This document shows positions 26,284 to 35,508 of a stretch of DNA of 64,000 nucleotides, one piece after another. The stretch comes from JBBATK01 sp039810585. GTDB lineage: Bacteria > Bacteroidota > Ignavibacteria > Kapaibacteriales > NICIL-2. Position numbers and translations under genes: made by a program. The first letter of the stretch is position 1, and the number at the start of each line of letters is the position of its first letter. The notes beneath the pieces were generated by a model, which did no database searches, was not told where the DNA came from, and worked only from the letters and a program-made list of their open reading frames with translations. Where the stretch lies: contig JBDHXF010000009.1 in assembly GCA_039810585.1 (NCBI GenBank), positions 1-64,000 on the forward strand, written 5' to 3'.

Positions 26284-26843
26284 CGATCGTCTCCAGTAAT
26301 AAAGTAGGGTTCCAATATTTTCCGCAAGCGCGTTTTTGCGCGTGCAATGCGATTGCGGATGGTACTAACGGGTAACTGTAGTTCGTCAGAAATTTCCTCG
26401 TAGCTCAATTCGCCGTAGGTCTGAAGCACGAGGGCTTCTCTGTATTCCAAGGGTAGCAATTGAATGGCCGACTCCACCATTTGTTGAAGTTCGAAGCGGT
26501 AGTAATCGCTTTGGAGCTCCGGTAATTCGATATCGTCGATATCAACGTTCTCTGTTGCATGGGCACGGATATCGTCGATGCACAGATTGCGGAGAATGCG
26601 CATGATGTACGCGCCGACATTTTCGACCACGGTGCCTTTGCAGGCAGCTCGAAAAACGCGGAGGAATAATTCTTGGATTAGGTCTTTCGCACGACTTTCA
26701 GAATGAACGCATACCATACAGTAGGCCCAGGTTCTCTGCTCGTATCGTCGATACAATTCGCGAAAGCTCGCCTCACGGTGCAACTCATCGCCCATCATGG
26801 CAAAGAGCTGTTTATCGCTATGGCTTGTGAACGAGGTTGTCAT
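26280..26843 (-). CDS. ECF-type RNA polymerase sigma factor
   Basis: The 187-aa protein has sigma region 2 at about residues 25-95 (FRELYRRYEQRTWAYC, AKDLIQELFLRVFRAA, YIMRILRNLCIDDIR). Region 4 lies at about 120-180 (LLPLEYREALVLQTYGELSYEEIS, LQLPVSTIRNRIARAKTRLRKIL). It is coupled by a GTGA overlap to the anti-sigma/barrel gene. Two lipoprotein genes further downstream may belong to its regulon. ATG 26843 is the only reasonable start. The targets cannot be read from the sequence. Confidence 0.94.
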   Translation of the reverse strand: MTTSFTSHSDKQLFAMMGDELHREASFRELYRRYEQRTWAYCMVCVHSESRAKDLIQELFLRVFRAACKGTVVENVGAYIMRILRNLCIDDIRAHATENVDIDDIELPELQSDYYRFELQQMVESAIQLLPLEYREALVLQTYGELSYEEISDELQLPVSTIRNRIARAKTRLRKILEPYFITGDDR

Positions 26844-26980
26844 GCGTCAGATTGACCAATAAAGGAGCAGTTTGTTTCCGAGGAGCTGCGAAATACATAA
26901 AGAATCCGCACGACGATGGTGTGTGGTGTGGGGCGGTGTGGAAGTGGGTGCGTTGACTTTCTTGTGCGAGGTTTGGAAAT

Positions 26981-27015
26981 GCAAAGGGGTTTTGCCATTG
27001 GCAAAACCCCTTTGC
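26981..27015 (-). terminator. Strong 16-bp hairpin downstream of icd
   Basis: GCAAAGGGGTTTTGCC (26981-26996) pairs perfectly with GGCAAAACCCCTTTGC (27000-27015) around an ATT loop. It lies 33 bp after the icd stop codon on the minus strand. There is only a weak T-stretch after the stem, so it may act as a terminator or as a 3' RNA-stabilising structure. Confidence 0.65.
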
Positions 27016-27047
27016 GCACGTATTGAAATCACTCCGCGAGAAACAGT

Positions 27048-28280
27048 TTAGGCGCTGAGACGCGAGCGTAACTCGGAATCGAGAACGTCGAGGAATTCTT
27101 CGGTGTAGAGATAGTGCTCACCGTGCTTGACGTCGTTCCCGAAGGCGCAGATGGCCAAGTCTTTGGTCATTTTGCCGCTCTCGACTGCATCCACGCAGAC
27201 TTTTTCCAGGGTGCCGGCAAAATCCATGAGCGCCTGATTGCCATCAAGTTTGCCGCGGAAGTCAAGACCTCGCGTCCATGCGAAGATGGAGGCAATGGGG
27301 TTGGTGGAAGTCGGTTTGCCTTGTTGGTGCATGCGGTAGTGACGGGTGACGGTGCCGTGGGCGGCTTCCGCTTCCATGGTTTTGCCGTCGGGGGTGACAA
27401 GTACGGAGGTCATCAAGCCAAGGGAGCCAAAGCCCTGAGCGACGGTGTCGGACTGCACATCGCCGTCATAATTCTTACAAGCCCACACGAAGTTTCCGTT
27501 CCACTTAAGCGCACTGGCCACCATGTCGTCGATCAAACGATGCTCATAGCTGATGCCTTTGGCTTCGAACTTGGCTTTGAATTCGTTCTGGTACACTTCT
27601 TCAAAGATGTCTTTGAAACGACCATCGTACTTCTTCAGAATCGTGTTTTTGGTGCTTAAGTATAAGGGCCAGCCTTTGTCCAGGGCCATGTTATGGCAAG
27701 CGCGAGCGAAACCGCGGATGGACTCGTCGGTGTTGTACATGGCCATAGCCACGCCGTCGCCCTTGAAATTGTACACTTCGAAGGTCTGCGGTGTGGAGCC
27801 ATCGTCCGGCACATAACTGATGGTGAGTTTGCCTTTGCCTTTGGTCACGAAATCGGTGGCGCGATACTGGTCGCCGTGAGCGTGACGACCGATGCAGATT
27901 GGTGCGGTCCAATTCGGCACCAATCGCGGAATGTTTGAGCACACGATAGGCTCGCGGAATACAGTACCGTCTAAGATATTGCGAATGGTTCCATTGGGTG
28001 ACTTCCACATGTGCTTCAAGCCGAACTCTTTCACGCGCGCTTCGTCCGGTGTAATGGTGGCGCACTTAATGCCGACATGGTGTTCGAGGATTGCTTCAGC
28101 GCATTCGACGGTGACTTTGTCGTCCGTTGCGTCGCGGTGCTCAATGCCAAGATCGTAGTACTTGATATCGATATCGAGGTAGGGAAGAATCAGTTTGTCT
28201 TTGATGAATTTCCAGATGATGCGGGTCATTTCATCGCCGTCGAGTTCTACGACGGGGTTGGCAACTTTGATTTTGTTCAT
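27048..28280 (-). CDS. icd: NADP-dependent isocitrate dehydrogenase (eukaryotic-type)
   Basis: The 410-aa enzyme converts isocitrate to 2-oxoglutarate with reduction of NADP in the cytoplasm (TCA cycle). It has the signature motifs of the homodimeric, eukaryotic-like subfamily: ELDGDEMTRIIW near the N-terminus, WKSPNGTIRNILDGTVFREPI (substrate-binding Ser and Arg), ENDMVAS-type text as IDDMVASALKW, NYDGDVQSD (metal-binding Asp) and AAHGTVTRHY (coenzyme-binding). The length fits this subfamily. The in-frame region upstream to 28481 is not conserved in character, so ATG 28280 (MNKIKVANPVVELDG) is taken. It is divergent from the haem A synthase gene with a 191-bp spacer, and a 16-bp hairpin follows. 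Confidence 0.97.
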   Translation of the reverse strand: MNKIKVANPVVELDGDEMTRIIWKFIKDKLILPYLDIDIKYYDLGIEHRDATDDKVTVECAEAILEHHVGIKCATITPDEARVKEFGLKHMWKSPNGTIRNILDGTVFREPIVCSNIPRLVPNWTAPICIGRHAHGDQYRATDFVTKGKGKLTISYVPDDGSTPQTFEVYNFKGDGVAMAMYNTDESIRGFARACHNMALDKGWPLYLSTKNTILKKYDGRFKDIFEEVYQNEFKAKFEAKGISYEHRLIDDMVASALKWNGNFVWACKNYDGDVQSDTVAQGFGSLGLMTSVLVTPDGKTMEAEAAHGTVTRHYRMHQQGKPTSTNPIASIFAWTRGLDFRGKLDGNQALMDFAGTLEKVCVDAVESGKMTKDLAICAFGNDVKHGEHYLYTEEFLDVLDSELRSRLSA

Positions 28281-28471
28281 GGCAGGAGAGCGGAAAAGTT
28301 GGTGAAGCGATTCTGTGAAATAATCGGCTAAAATACGATGCTGCTTCGATGGAATCAGCATACAATGCCCTTGGATGGAATGATGAGTGCGTTGGGAAGG
28401 CACAGCTCGTATTTTTGAGATCATTCGTAGTCGGCGGCTTTCTGTTACGTTCTGCTCTTTTCGGCACCCCA

Positions 28472-29455
28472 ATGAATACACCCAGCCACACCTTTCGTCG
28501 CTTTGCCATTCTCACCATTTGTGCTGTCTATGCCTTGATCGCAGTTGGAAGTATTGTTCGGGTAACCGGAGCCGGAATGGGATGTCCGGACTGGCCAACG
28601 TGTTTTGGTCGACTCATACCACCGACCGACATCAGTCAACTGCCCGCCGATTACAAACTGCGTTTTGCAATTGCCGGGAAGGAAATCGCCGACTTCAACG
28701 TGGTACACACGTGGACAGAGTACACCAATCGCTTAATTGGAGTAACAATTGGCCTCCTTATTCTTGGGACATTTCTGCTCTCCACACGGTATTGGTCGAT
28801 GGATCGGCGCATTACCTACAACTCATTGCTGGCATTTCTGTTAGTGTTATTTGAGGGGTGGTTGGGGGCAAAAGTTGTGGAACACAATCTGCGACCACTT
28901 ACCGTAACCTTACACTTCGTACTCTCTCTGGTTATTGTTATCGCGCTCACCAATGCCATTGTGCGAGCGCATCGAGAGCTGTGGTCCGGTGAATCCATTG
29001 AACCAAGCGCCAATCTGAACGCGTGGTTCCTTTCAGCGATGGGTATTTTACTCTTTCAAATGGTGGTAGGGACGCAGGTACGACAGCAAGTGGACGTCGT
29101 ATCTCGTGCATTGAATTTTGCTAATCGTGATATCTGGCTACCTTCCGTTGGCTTTCTCTTTTACTTTCACCGCAGCTTTTCGATTCTAGTGCTTCTGATC
29201 CAATTTTGGATGCTACGAAAACTCTACCTGGCCGCTCGGTTCAACGCCAAAGTTGTTACGTGGGTGATGGTGATCGTAGCCCTCTTTGGCGTCGAGATAC
29301 TCAGTGGAATAATAATGACCTACTTGGAAATGCCCTGGTTTGTGCAACCCACCCACGTATTGCTGAGCGCGCTTATTCTAGGTGTGGAATATATGGTGTA
29401 TTTAAGGGTGCGTACGCTGCTTCGCGTGCAGGGTGTAGTCACCACTCCTACCTGA
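28472..29455 (+). CDS. ctaA: Haem A synthase (COX15/CtaA family)
   Basis: The 327-aa polytopic membrane protein hydroxylates/oxidises haem O to haem A for aa3-type cytochrome oxidase. It has about eight hydrophobic segments. The first periplasmic loop carries the Cys pair GMGCPDWPTCFG (Cys38, Cys44), followed by the conserved VVHTWTEYTNRLIG with haem-ligand His79. Further His residues lie in TLHFVLSL, FHRSFSI and QPTHVLL, as in the family. The start at 28472 (MNTPSHTFRR) precedes the first TM segment; the in-frame extension to 28349 has no family counterpart. No cytochrome oxidase subunit gene is in the window. It implies aerobic respiration. Confidence 0.95.
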   Translation: MNTPSHTFRRFAILTICAVYALIAVGSIVRVTGAGMGCPDWPTCFGRLIPPTDISQLPADYKLRFAIAGKEIADFNVVHTWTEYTNRLIGVTIGLLILGTFLLSTRYWSMDRRITYNSLLAFLLVLFEGWLGAKVVEHNLRPLTVTLHFVLSLVIVIALTNAIVRAHRELWSGESIEPSANLNAWFLSAMGILLFQMVVGTQVRQQVDVVSRALNFANRDIWLPSVGFLFYFHRSFSILVLLIQFWMLRKLYLAARFNAKVVTWVMVIVALFGVEILSGIIMTYLEMPWFVQPTHVLLSALILGVEYMVYLRVRTLLRVQGVVTTPT

Positions 29456-29593
29456 TTTTCCGGCTATTCGGACTGTATTGTGGGAATTGACCCCAAAAGC
29501 GCTTATTTTCTGTAGTTCTACGTATAGGAGCACCTCTGACAAGTGCTATATTGCTCAAGTCCTCATGGAATTGAGGCCCTAAAATGACGTAAT

Positions 29594-29613
29594 TAAGCGG
29601 TTTTAACCGCTTA
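29594..29613. promoter_or_regulatory. 20-bp palindrome upstream of the OmpA-family gene
   Basis: TAAGCGGTT and AACCGCTTA are perfect inverted arms separated by TT, 88 bp before the start of the OmpA gene. It could be an operator or a small terminator for ctaA; it has no T-run. Confidence 0.35.
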
Positions 29614-29701
29614 TCGTTAGGCTGCCGGACGCACACCTTGTTTATCCTTCGGGATCACCACAAGAGATAAGAATTTTACCACAGTTGTTTGAGGATGCTC
29701 G

Positions 29702-31360
29702 ATGCGTCTGTTTATTTCGCTTTTCTGTGCCTTGGTTATCCTTGGTGTCTACGCCAATGCACAAAATGTCGGTTCCGGTTCCTTCACTTTTGGAGGAGGG
29801 TTTAGCTACGGTGTGGGAGAAACGCACCCGGAGGATCGTGTGCTGAATGGTCAATTCCGGATGGGATTTATGTATGCATTCAGTCGCGGCGTTGCCGCTG
29901 AACTTGGCGGCGGGTACGCTGTATTTTCATCGCAAAGTTTGACGCAACTGTATGGGTACTCCACCAGTGCCATTCCGGTTGATGTTCGCCTAAAACTCTC
30001 ACCCTTTCAAGTCAACCCCGGTATCAAGCCGTATGTCTATGTCGGCTTGGGTCGTATGAGCTATTCGTACGATCGTATGGGACTCGATAGTGGCGGTTGG
30101 CGTGCGGTCCTAAACGCAAATCCCAATGCCATCAACGAAGGTCTGATTGCCGATTCAACCGGCACAGGCGCATGGTATGCACCGCTGGGCATTGGTGTGT
30201 ACGTGAAAATGAGTTCGCGCTGGGGTCTGGACTTTGCACTCGGTGGACATCCCACCTTTAACGACGACATGCACCCACTCCACGATGGCCAGAATGACGG
30301 CTACTGGAGCGGCACCGTGAATTTGGTGTACAACTTCCGCGACGACATGACCGATTCTGATCACGACGGTTTAACCGATGAAGACGAAATCAATATCTAT
30401 CATACCGATCCCTACAATCCGGACACCGACGCCGATGGCTTGAAGGACGGTGAGGAAGTGTTGAAATACCACACCGACCCCAATCGTGCCGATACGGATG
30501 GCGATGGTTTGAAAGACGGCGAAGAAGTGTTGAAATTCAATACCGATCCGCTCAAAGCGGACACCGATGGAGATGGCGTAAGCGACGGCGATGAAGTGAC
30601 CATGTACAAAACCAATCCGCTCAGCAGCGATTCGGATGGCGATGGCATCAACGATATGGATGAAATCAAGGTCTACAAGACCAATCCGAATAAGGCCGAT
30701 ACCGACGGCGATGGCTTGAAAGATGCCGATGAAATCAAGGTATCCAAAACCGATCCGCTGAAGGAAGATACCGACGGTGACGGCTTGAATGACGGTGACG
30801 AAGTGAAGACTTACAAGACCGATCCCCTCAAAGCTGATACCGACGGCGACCAATTGAGCGATGGTGATGAAGTCAAGAAGTACAATACCAATCCACTAGA
30901 TCGCGATACCGATCACGGCTCCGTGCCGGATGGCGAAGAAGTGTTGGTGAAAAAGACTAATCCTCTTGATCCCCGCGATGACGTTCAAAAGGTTGCTCCC
31001 AAGCTCGACGTCAGCCGCCGTATCGTTCTCGACGGTATCAAGTTCGAGAATAACAAAGCTGAAATTCTTCCGGTGTCCGAACCGGTTCTGGACTCCGCTT
31101 TCAAAACGCTAACCGACAGCCCTGACATGATTGTGGAAGTTCAAGGTCATGCCTCGAAATCCAAGAACAAGCGTCGTAAAGAGAAAATGGAAGTCCAACT
31201 CTCCCAACGTCGCGCCGAAGCCGTTCGCAATTGGCTCATCCGCAAAGGTATAGCCCCGAACAGAATGGTTGCCAAAGGCTATGGTACCAGCCAACTGGCC
31301 ATGCCGAGCGACCCGTACAACGAAGCGAATCGTCGCATCGAGTTCCTACGGATGAACTAA
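29702..31360 (+). CDS. OmpA-family outer-membrane protein with nine thrombospondin type 3 calcium-binding repeats
   Basis: The 552-aa protein has a signal peptide (cleavage near ANAQ). Residues about 22-215 resemble an eight-strand OmpA-type barrel. Residues 218-424 consist of nine 23-residue units of the form DTDGDGLKDGEEV...TDPLKA. Their regularly spaced Asp residues are typical of thrombospondin type 3 calcium-binding repeats. Residues about 430-552 are an OmpA C-terminal peptidoglycan-binding domain (VEVQGHASKSKNKR, LSQRRAEAVRNWLI, ANRRIEF). It probably links the outer membrane to peptidoglycan through a calcium-stiffened stalk. GAGGA precedes ATG 29702, and a terminator follows at 31395. 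Confidence 0.95.
   Translation: MRLFISLFCALVILGVYANAQNVGSGSFTFGGGFSYGVGETHPEDRVLNGQFRMGFMYAFSRGVAAELGGGYAVFSSQSLTQLYGYSTSAIPVDVRLKLSPFQVNPGIKPYVYVGLGRMSYSYDRMGLDSGGWRAVLNANPNAINEGLIADSTGTGAWYAPLGIGVYVKMSSRWGLDFALGGHPTFNDDMHPLHDGQNDGYWSGTVNLVYNFRDDMTDSDHDGLTDEDEINIYHTDPYNPDTDADGLKDGEEVLKYHTDPNRADTDGDGLKDGEEVLKFNTDPLKADTDGDGVSDGDEVTMYKTNPLSSDSDGDGINDMDEIKVYKTNPNKADTDGDGLKDADEIKVSKTDPLKEDTDGDGLNDGDEVKTYKTDPLKADTDGDQLSDGDEVKKYNTNPLDRDTDHGSVPDGEEVLVKKTNPLDPRDDVQKVAPKLDVSRRIVLDGIKFENNKAEILPVSEPVLDSAFKTLTDSPDMIVEVQGHASKSKNKRRKEKMEVQLSQRRAEAVRNWLIRKGIAPNRMVAKGYGTSQLAMPSDPYNEANRRIEFLRMN
30353..30973 (+). repeat. Nine 69-bp coding repeats (TSP3 units)
   Basis: These in-frame 69-bp units encode the 23-residue Asp-rich calcium-binding repeats of the OmpA-family protein. 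The first and last units are the most diverged and the middle ones nearly uniform, as expected from internal unit duplication. Confidence 0.9.
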
Positions 31361-31976
31361 AGGCGGACAAACGCTCCGCACATTGATGGTTTTCATGGGC
31401 AGATGGATTTTCCGTCTGCCCATTTTTTGTGTGTTAAAAAAGAGAATCCTCATGCCCAAGCGAGCCTCTCGCTGGCGAGATGGTAAGACTCTCAGTCTTT
31501 TAACACTTATCCACAAAACGGCGAATGGAGTAGAATTTGGTGGGTAGTGTTGGGGATAAGAAAGGCGAATGTGGATAGTATTTCGAGGAAGTTGATGTCC
31601 GGTAGTTCAACTCCACATAATACCTACGATATACATGCGATTATTAAGCAGAAAATGGAGATTTGTGAGATCGTAAGCCTCGAAATGATATCCGTACAGC
31701 GGGCGAGACCGAGAGTCTCGCTTGTTGCCGAGCGAGTGGCTCGCTCGATTAACAGAATTTCATTAAAGTATTCAGATAAATCGACACAATAATCTTGTAT
31801 AACTACAATTGAGATAACGACTTGCAGTGATATGACGATTATTTTTTATGTTGAGTAGTCGTGTTCAATGGGGATTATTGCCGGGGCTAGTACGTAGGTC
31901 TTAAGGGGATGAAAGCAGCGAGTTTTCGGAGCACACACGGCAGACGTAGATTTTTTCACTTATTCGAAATGCTAAG
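31361..31976. other. 616-bp noncoding region with several perfect hairpins
   Basis: Besides the terminator at 31395-31429, the region holds AAGACT/AGTCTT with CTC loop near 31485-31500, GCGAGAC/GTCTCGC (31703-31709 and 31715-31721), and CGAGCGAG/CTCGCTCG with TGG loop (31729-31736 and 31740-31747). A reading frame of 81 codons at 31547-31792 runs through these hairpins and has no signal, RBS or domain, so I do not call it a gene. The region could hide a small RNA or REP-like elements. Confidence 0.5.
31395..31429 (+). terminator. Rho-independent terminator
   Basis: ATGGGCAGA (31395-31403) pairs with TCTGCCCAT (31415-31423), followed by TTTTT. It ends the OmpA-family transcript. Confidence 0.9.
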
Positions 31977-33212
31977 ATGAAACGCTTCTTCAAGTGGTTG
32001 GGGATTGTGGTGGGCGTACTTGCTCTTCTCGTCGGCGTGCTGTTGTTATATATTCAATTTGGGTATCATCCCACCTACGAGGTCCATGTGCCTGACGTGC
32101 ATGTTGAAGCCACGGAGGCGCGGTTGGTGCGCGGACGCAAGCTCGTGCTCTCGCTGTGTGCAGAGTGTCATCGAGACCCGTTGACGAGGCAGCTTACCGG
32201 GAGGAATCTTGGGGACTTGCCGCCGATTTTTGGAACGGCATTCTCCCGAAATATTACGAAAGACCCCGTATACGGCATTGGTGCATGGAAAGACGGTGAA
32301 ATCATTTGGTTGTTACGAACCGGTATTCACCCCAAAACGCATCAGTACATTCCACCGTGGATGATCAAGTTGAATAGTATTGCGGATGAAGACTTGTACA
32401 GCATCGTGGCCTTTTTGCGGAGCGACGACGAGCTAGTGCAACCTGCACAAGTTCAAAACCGAGTTTCGGAAGCGTCGCTGTTTGCCAAGGTACTCACCTT
32501 TGCCGGAGCTTTTGCTCCGTTACCATATCCAAGTGGCACGATAACCCGACCGGACACAAACAACGCAGTTGCGTATGGAGAGTATTTAGCCAATCGCACC
32601 TTTGGATGTTTCGATTGTCACTCCAAGGATTTTGCTTCGAACGACCGTATCAACCCCGAAAAGAGCGTCGGTTTTTACGGCGGTGGTAACATGATGCCCG
32701 ATTATGAGCATCTCAAAGTGTTTACGGCAAACATCAGCCCGGATTCTACCTATGGAATTGGTTCGTGGTCAGAAGATACCTTTGTCCATACGCTGCAATC
32801 CGGATTCAAGCCAAACGGTCATCTCTTACGATATCCGATGGTGCGGCTCTCGCATCTCAGTGAACATGAGCTGCGATGCATGTACCGCTATCTGAGAACG
32901 GTTCCGGCGCAACACAGTGCCGTGCCGATGGCGGAAGAATCCAAGGTTCCTGATGGAGCGTCCAAGGGTGAGGCTGTGTATCGAAATGCGGGATGTATCT
33001 ATTGCCATGGACCGAGCGGTTTGGCCTACGCCGATTTGCAACTTGCCTACAAAAAATATCCTACTGACGATCTCATCATCACCTACCTCAAAAACCCGGA
33101 TGCTGTCTATCCGGGAACCGTGATGCCCCATTGGGATGGTCACCTTAGCGATCAAGACTTCTCAAATCTGGCGCAGTATGTTCGAAGTCTCGGTGAGAAA
33201 TCGGCTCGCTAA
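31977..33212 (+). CDS. Membrane-anchored triheme c-type cytochrome
   Basis: The 411-aa protein has an N-terminal TM anchor (about residues 7-27). Three CxxCH haem c sites follow: CAECH at 61-65, CFDCH at 211-215 and CIYCH at 340-344, giving three cytochrome c domains in a row. Candidate Met ligands lie in PPWMIKL, YPMVRLSHL and GTVMPHWDGHLSD. The first two domains share a YGIGAWKDGE / YGIGSWSEDTF segment and look like an internal duplication. The layout resembles triheme cytochrome subunits of periplasmic alcohol or sugar dehydrogenases, but no dehydrogenase subunit is next to it. The likely role is periplasmic electron transfer to the respiratory chain. Confidence 0.92.
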   Translation: MKRFFKWLGIVVGVLALLVGVLLLYIQFGYHPTYEVHVPDVHVEATEARLVRGRKLVLSLCAECHRDPLTRQLTGRNLGDLPPIFGTAFSRNITKDPVYGIGAWKDGEIIWLLRTGIHPKTHQYIPPWMIKLNSIADEDLYSIVAFLRSDDELVQPAQVQNRVSEASLFAKVLTFAGAFAPLPYPSGTITRPDTNNAVAYGEYLANRTFGCFDCHSKDFASNDRINPEKSVGFYGGGNMMPDYEHLKVFTANISPDSTYGIGSWSEDTFVHTLQSGFKPNGHLLRYPMVRLSHLSEHELRCMYRYLRTVPAQHSAVPMAEESKVPDGASKGEAVYRNAGCIYCHGPSGLAYADLQLAYKKYPTDDLIITYLKNPDAVYPGTVMPHWDGHLSDQDFSNLAQYVRSLGEKSAR

Positions 33213-33502
33213 ACAAGAAAACATTGGAAGGCAAATACGAGGTAGCATTGCCGTGGCAGTGTTGCCTCGTGTGCTATTCGACACGTACCGGACTCGGCAA
33301 CAACGAACTCTCTGCCTCTTCATTTTCTGAATCAGTGCTCAGTGCGCGAGGCACGCTCGAATTTTTAGGTAGGCAGTGCCCGTTCTATAAACGTCGGAGC
33401 CCTGACTTGTGTCTAGAGACAAGCACGATGGGCCCCCGAAGCTTGTCGTACTACGGATTGACCTAAATTCGTAGTTCGTTGTGTCGTCTTTACTCGAAAA
33501 AA

Positions 33503-34672
33503 ATGTCCAGAACACAAGTACTCTTCCTCTTTTTCGTCGGCCTTTGTATTCAACTGTTCGCGACGTTGTCCGCCCGCGCCAGAGCCACTACCCTCGAGCT
33601 TCATGGCGTTGGAATGAGTGTCACTCTACCGGATGTTTATAAGCTCTCTGCTCGGTATCTCGACGCAGAAGAACTCCGATTGTTAGACTTCACAAACGAT
33701 AGCTTGAGAAAACCGGCAGGCATGCAACCGAGTGCCGACAGCAATGCCGTTGCCATCGAGTGTCCGGGGGGACTGTATGCTATTGCCTTCGTCTTTCAAC
33801 AGCGCTTTCCCAATGAAATTGAGTATTTCCAAAGCGTGCAGCGTCAGCGTGAGGAACTCGCACGGCTGGAAGGCATCAAGCCTGACGAAGCTCTGCAGTG
33901 TTCAAATATGGCGACCTTGTTTGATGGATTAAATGCCACAGAAATCAGCGTTCGCCGACCCGTGCGAGTCGATAAACCAATCACTCCGCATAACATCGAT
34001 CACTTCACGGAAATCGTTTTGATTCGCGTCGGCTTGGCCACGTATGGATTAGTATTCCGCAGTAGCGAAACAGCCGCACCGATGACTCAAACGCCTGACA
34101 GGCTCATGATGGTTGAACTGCTCAATGCTGTTCACTTCGGGCAAGTGGCGCGTCCTCTCCGTTCCATTCAACTTGGAAGCTCGATCGCCACCGTGCAGGT
34201 TCCGCAAGCTTGGAACATTGAGCAAAAGTCCGTTAGCGAACCGCCATTCGATGGCTTAGTTGCTAAGCTTGCATCAATACAAGAAAACAGTGAAACGCAT
34301 GCTAAGGATTCGACACCGAATCAGATCTCCGTACAGTTGCCGGAGTTTCGTTTGGATCTGTCGGTGTGGAAGCTGCGAAACACACCCGACTCTTTGCTGA
34401 GTGAACACATTCATCGATACCTGTCCGGCATGGCCGGTCAATTCCAGCGCGATGCTGTAGTGGATGACGATTATACCTTGGGTACCCGACACGGCGCGCA
34501 CGTGAGTGCAATTCAACTCCGAAGGGGGAATGTTATTCAAGACTATATCGTGTTACGTGAAAACGATGTGATCATTATTGCGCATACGATTTGTTGGCAA
34601 TCCGACTATCCTTTGGTTGAACCGGTGGTGCGCCGGACACTTGAGTTGGTGGAAGTCCAAAAAAATCAGTAG
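33503..34672 (+). CDS. Exported protein of unknown function
   Basis: The 389-aa protein has a signal peptide (hydrophobic core FLFFVGLCIQLFATL, cleavage near ARA). The mature part appears to consist of two related halves: an early GVGMSVTLPDVYKL segment and a later GSSIATVQVPQAWNI segment, each followed by text about Glu/Arg-rich helices and a final beta pair. This suggests an internal duplication. ATG 33503 is preferred over TTG 33479. It is convergent with the DUF2461 gene, with six bases between their stop codons. I recognise no family; the protein may be periplasmic. Confidence 0.72.
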   Translation: MSRTQVLFLFFVGLCIQLFATLSARARATTLELHGVGMSVTLPDVYKLSARYLDAEELRLLDFTNDSLRKPAGMQPSADSNAVAIECPGGLYAIAFVFQQRFPNEIEYFQSVQRQREELARLEGIKPDEALQCSNMATLFDGLNATEISVRRPVRVDKPITPHNIDHFTEIVLIRVGLATYGLVFRSSETAAPMTQTPDRLMMVELLNAVHFGQVARPLRSIQLGSSIATVQVPQAWNIEQKSVSEPPFDGLVAKLASIQENSETHAKDSTPNQISVQLPEFRLDLSVWKLRNTPDSLLSEHIHRYLSGMAGQFQRDAVVDDDYTLGTRHGAHVSAIQLRRGNVIQDYIVLRENDVIIIAHTICWQSDYPLVEPVVRRTLELVEVQKNQ

Positions 34673-34678
34673 AGTACT

Positions 34679-35344
34679 TTATCGTCCTAGCGCCACTCGC
34701 AATACGGTATTGACCGAGAGTGACGCAACGAAATAGCCAAAGAGCATGGCGGACTGATCCTTTTCTTCCAGCAATTCCTTCGTCGGAAACTCGTGCATGA
34801 AGTACATCTGCTTGAAATACAAGTAGGGGTTCTTCACTGCCGCATCCTTGTATGCCGGTGGCAATGTCTTATTACGCTCTCCCAGAATTTCACCATAAAT
34901 CTTCGCAAAGTTCTTTTCGTGCACTGCCTTCTCCATCGACTCCGGATTTTTCAGCAGAAATGATCGTAGGGTGTGAAGTGTATCCTTGTCTACTTCGTAC
35001 GCGCCACCGCCGACAAAGGTCTTTTTCGGTTCAATGTGAACGTAAAAACCGGGCATGCCCTTTCGACCGCCCGGTGCGATGACCGCGGCAATGTTGGTCT
35101 TATACGGCTCCTTGTTCTTAGAAAAACGAATATCTCTGTTGATGCGAAAAATAGCTTGTGAGGCTTCGCATTGATAGAAGGGGTCGACCTGTACCACGCG
35201 TCCGATAAGATCGTCGATGAGCAAACGAAAAGGTTTTTTAACATGCTCCTCATATTCACTCCGGTGTTCGTCGAACCACTGTTTCGAGTTGTTCTTGGCG
35301 AGCCCATTGAGAAAATGTATGCAGTGTTTCGTGAGTACGGTCAT
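34679..35344 (-). CDS. DUF2461 family protein
   Basis: The 221-aa protein matches the DUF2461 family over its full length. The landmarks are FLNGLAKNNSKQWFDEHRSEYE near the N-terminus, then FRINRDIRFSKNKEPYKTN, the FYVHIEP segment and a G-rich VGGGAYEVDK segment. The family is widespread but its biochemical function is not established. GGAG lies eight bases before the ATG. The gene is next to the EamA transporter gene but separated from it by 193 bp that include a hairpin. Confidence 0.93.
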   Translation of the reverse strand: MTVLTKHCIHFLNGLAKNNSKQWFDEHRSEYEEHVKKPFRLLIDDLIGRVVQVDPFYQCEASQAIFRINRDIRFSKNKEPYKTNIAAVIAPGGRKGMPGFYVHIEPKKTFVGGGAYEVDKDTLHTLRSFLLKNPESMEKAVHEKNFAKIYGEILGERNKTLPPAYKDAAVKNPYLYFKQMYFMHEFPTKELLEEKDQSAMLFGYFVASLSVNTVLRVALGR

Positions 35345-35508
35345 AGTGTCTCCGAGAGAAATTGCAAGCGGGTAGGAATCGAGTAGTCGAATTTAGTGAG
35401 CGAGGGCGTCCGAGGCGAGAGAGAAATGTGGGTGTTGAAAACCTTAGATCTCGGATAGACAGCCAACCTCTAATCACATGTGTCTCACGTCCATAGTCTT
35501 TTCAATAC

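Noticed and set aside
30371..30853. Minus-strand 160-codon frame opposite the OmpA repeats
   Set aside because: It is an antisense shadow of the Asp-rich repeat codons.
31547..31792. 81-codon plus-strand frame
   Set aside because: It runs through several hairpins, has no RBS, signal or recognisable domain.
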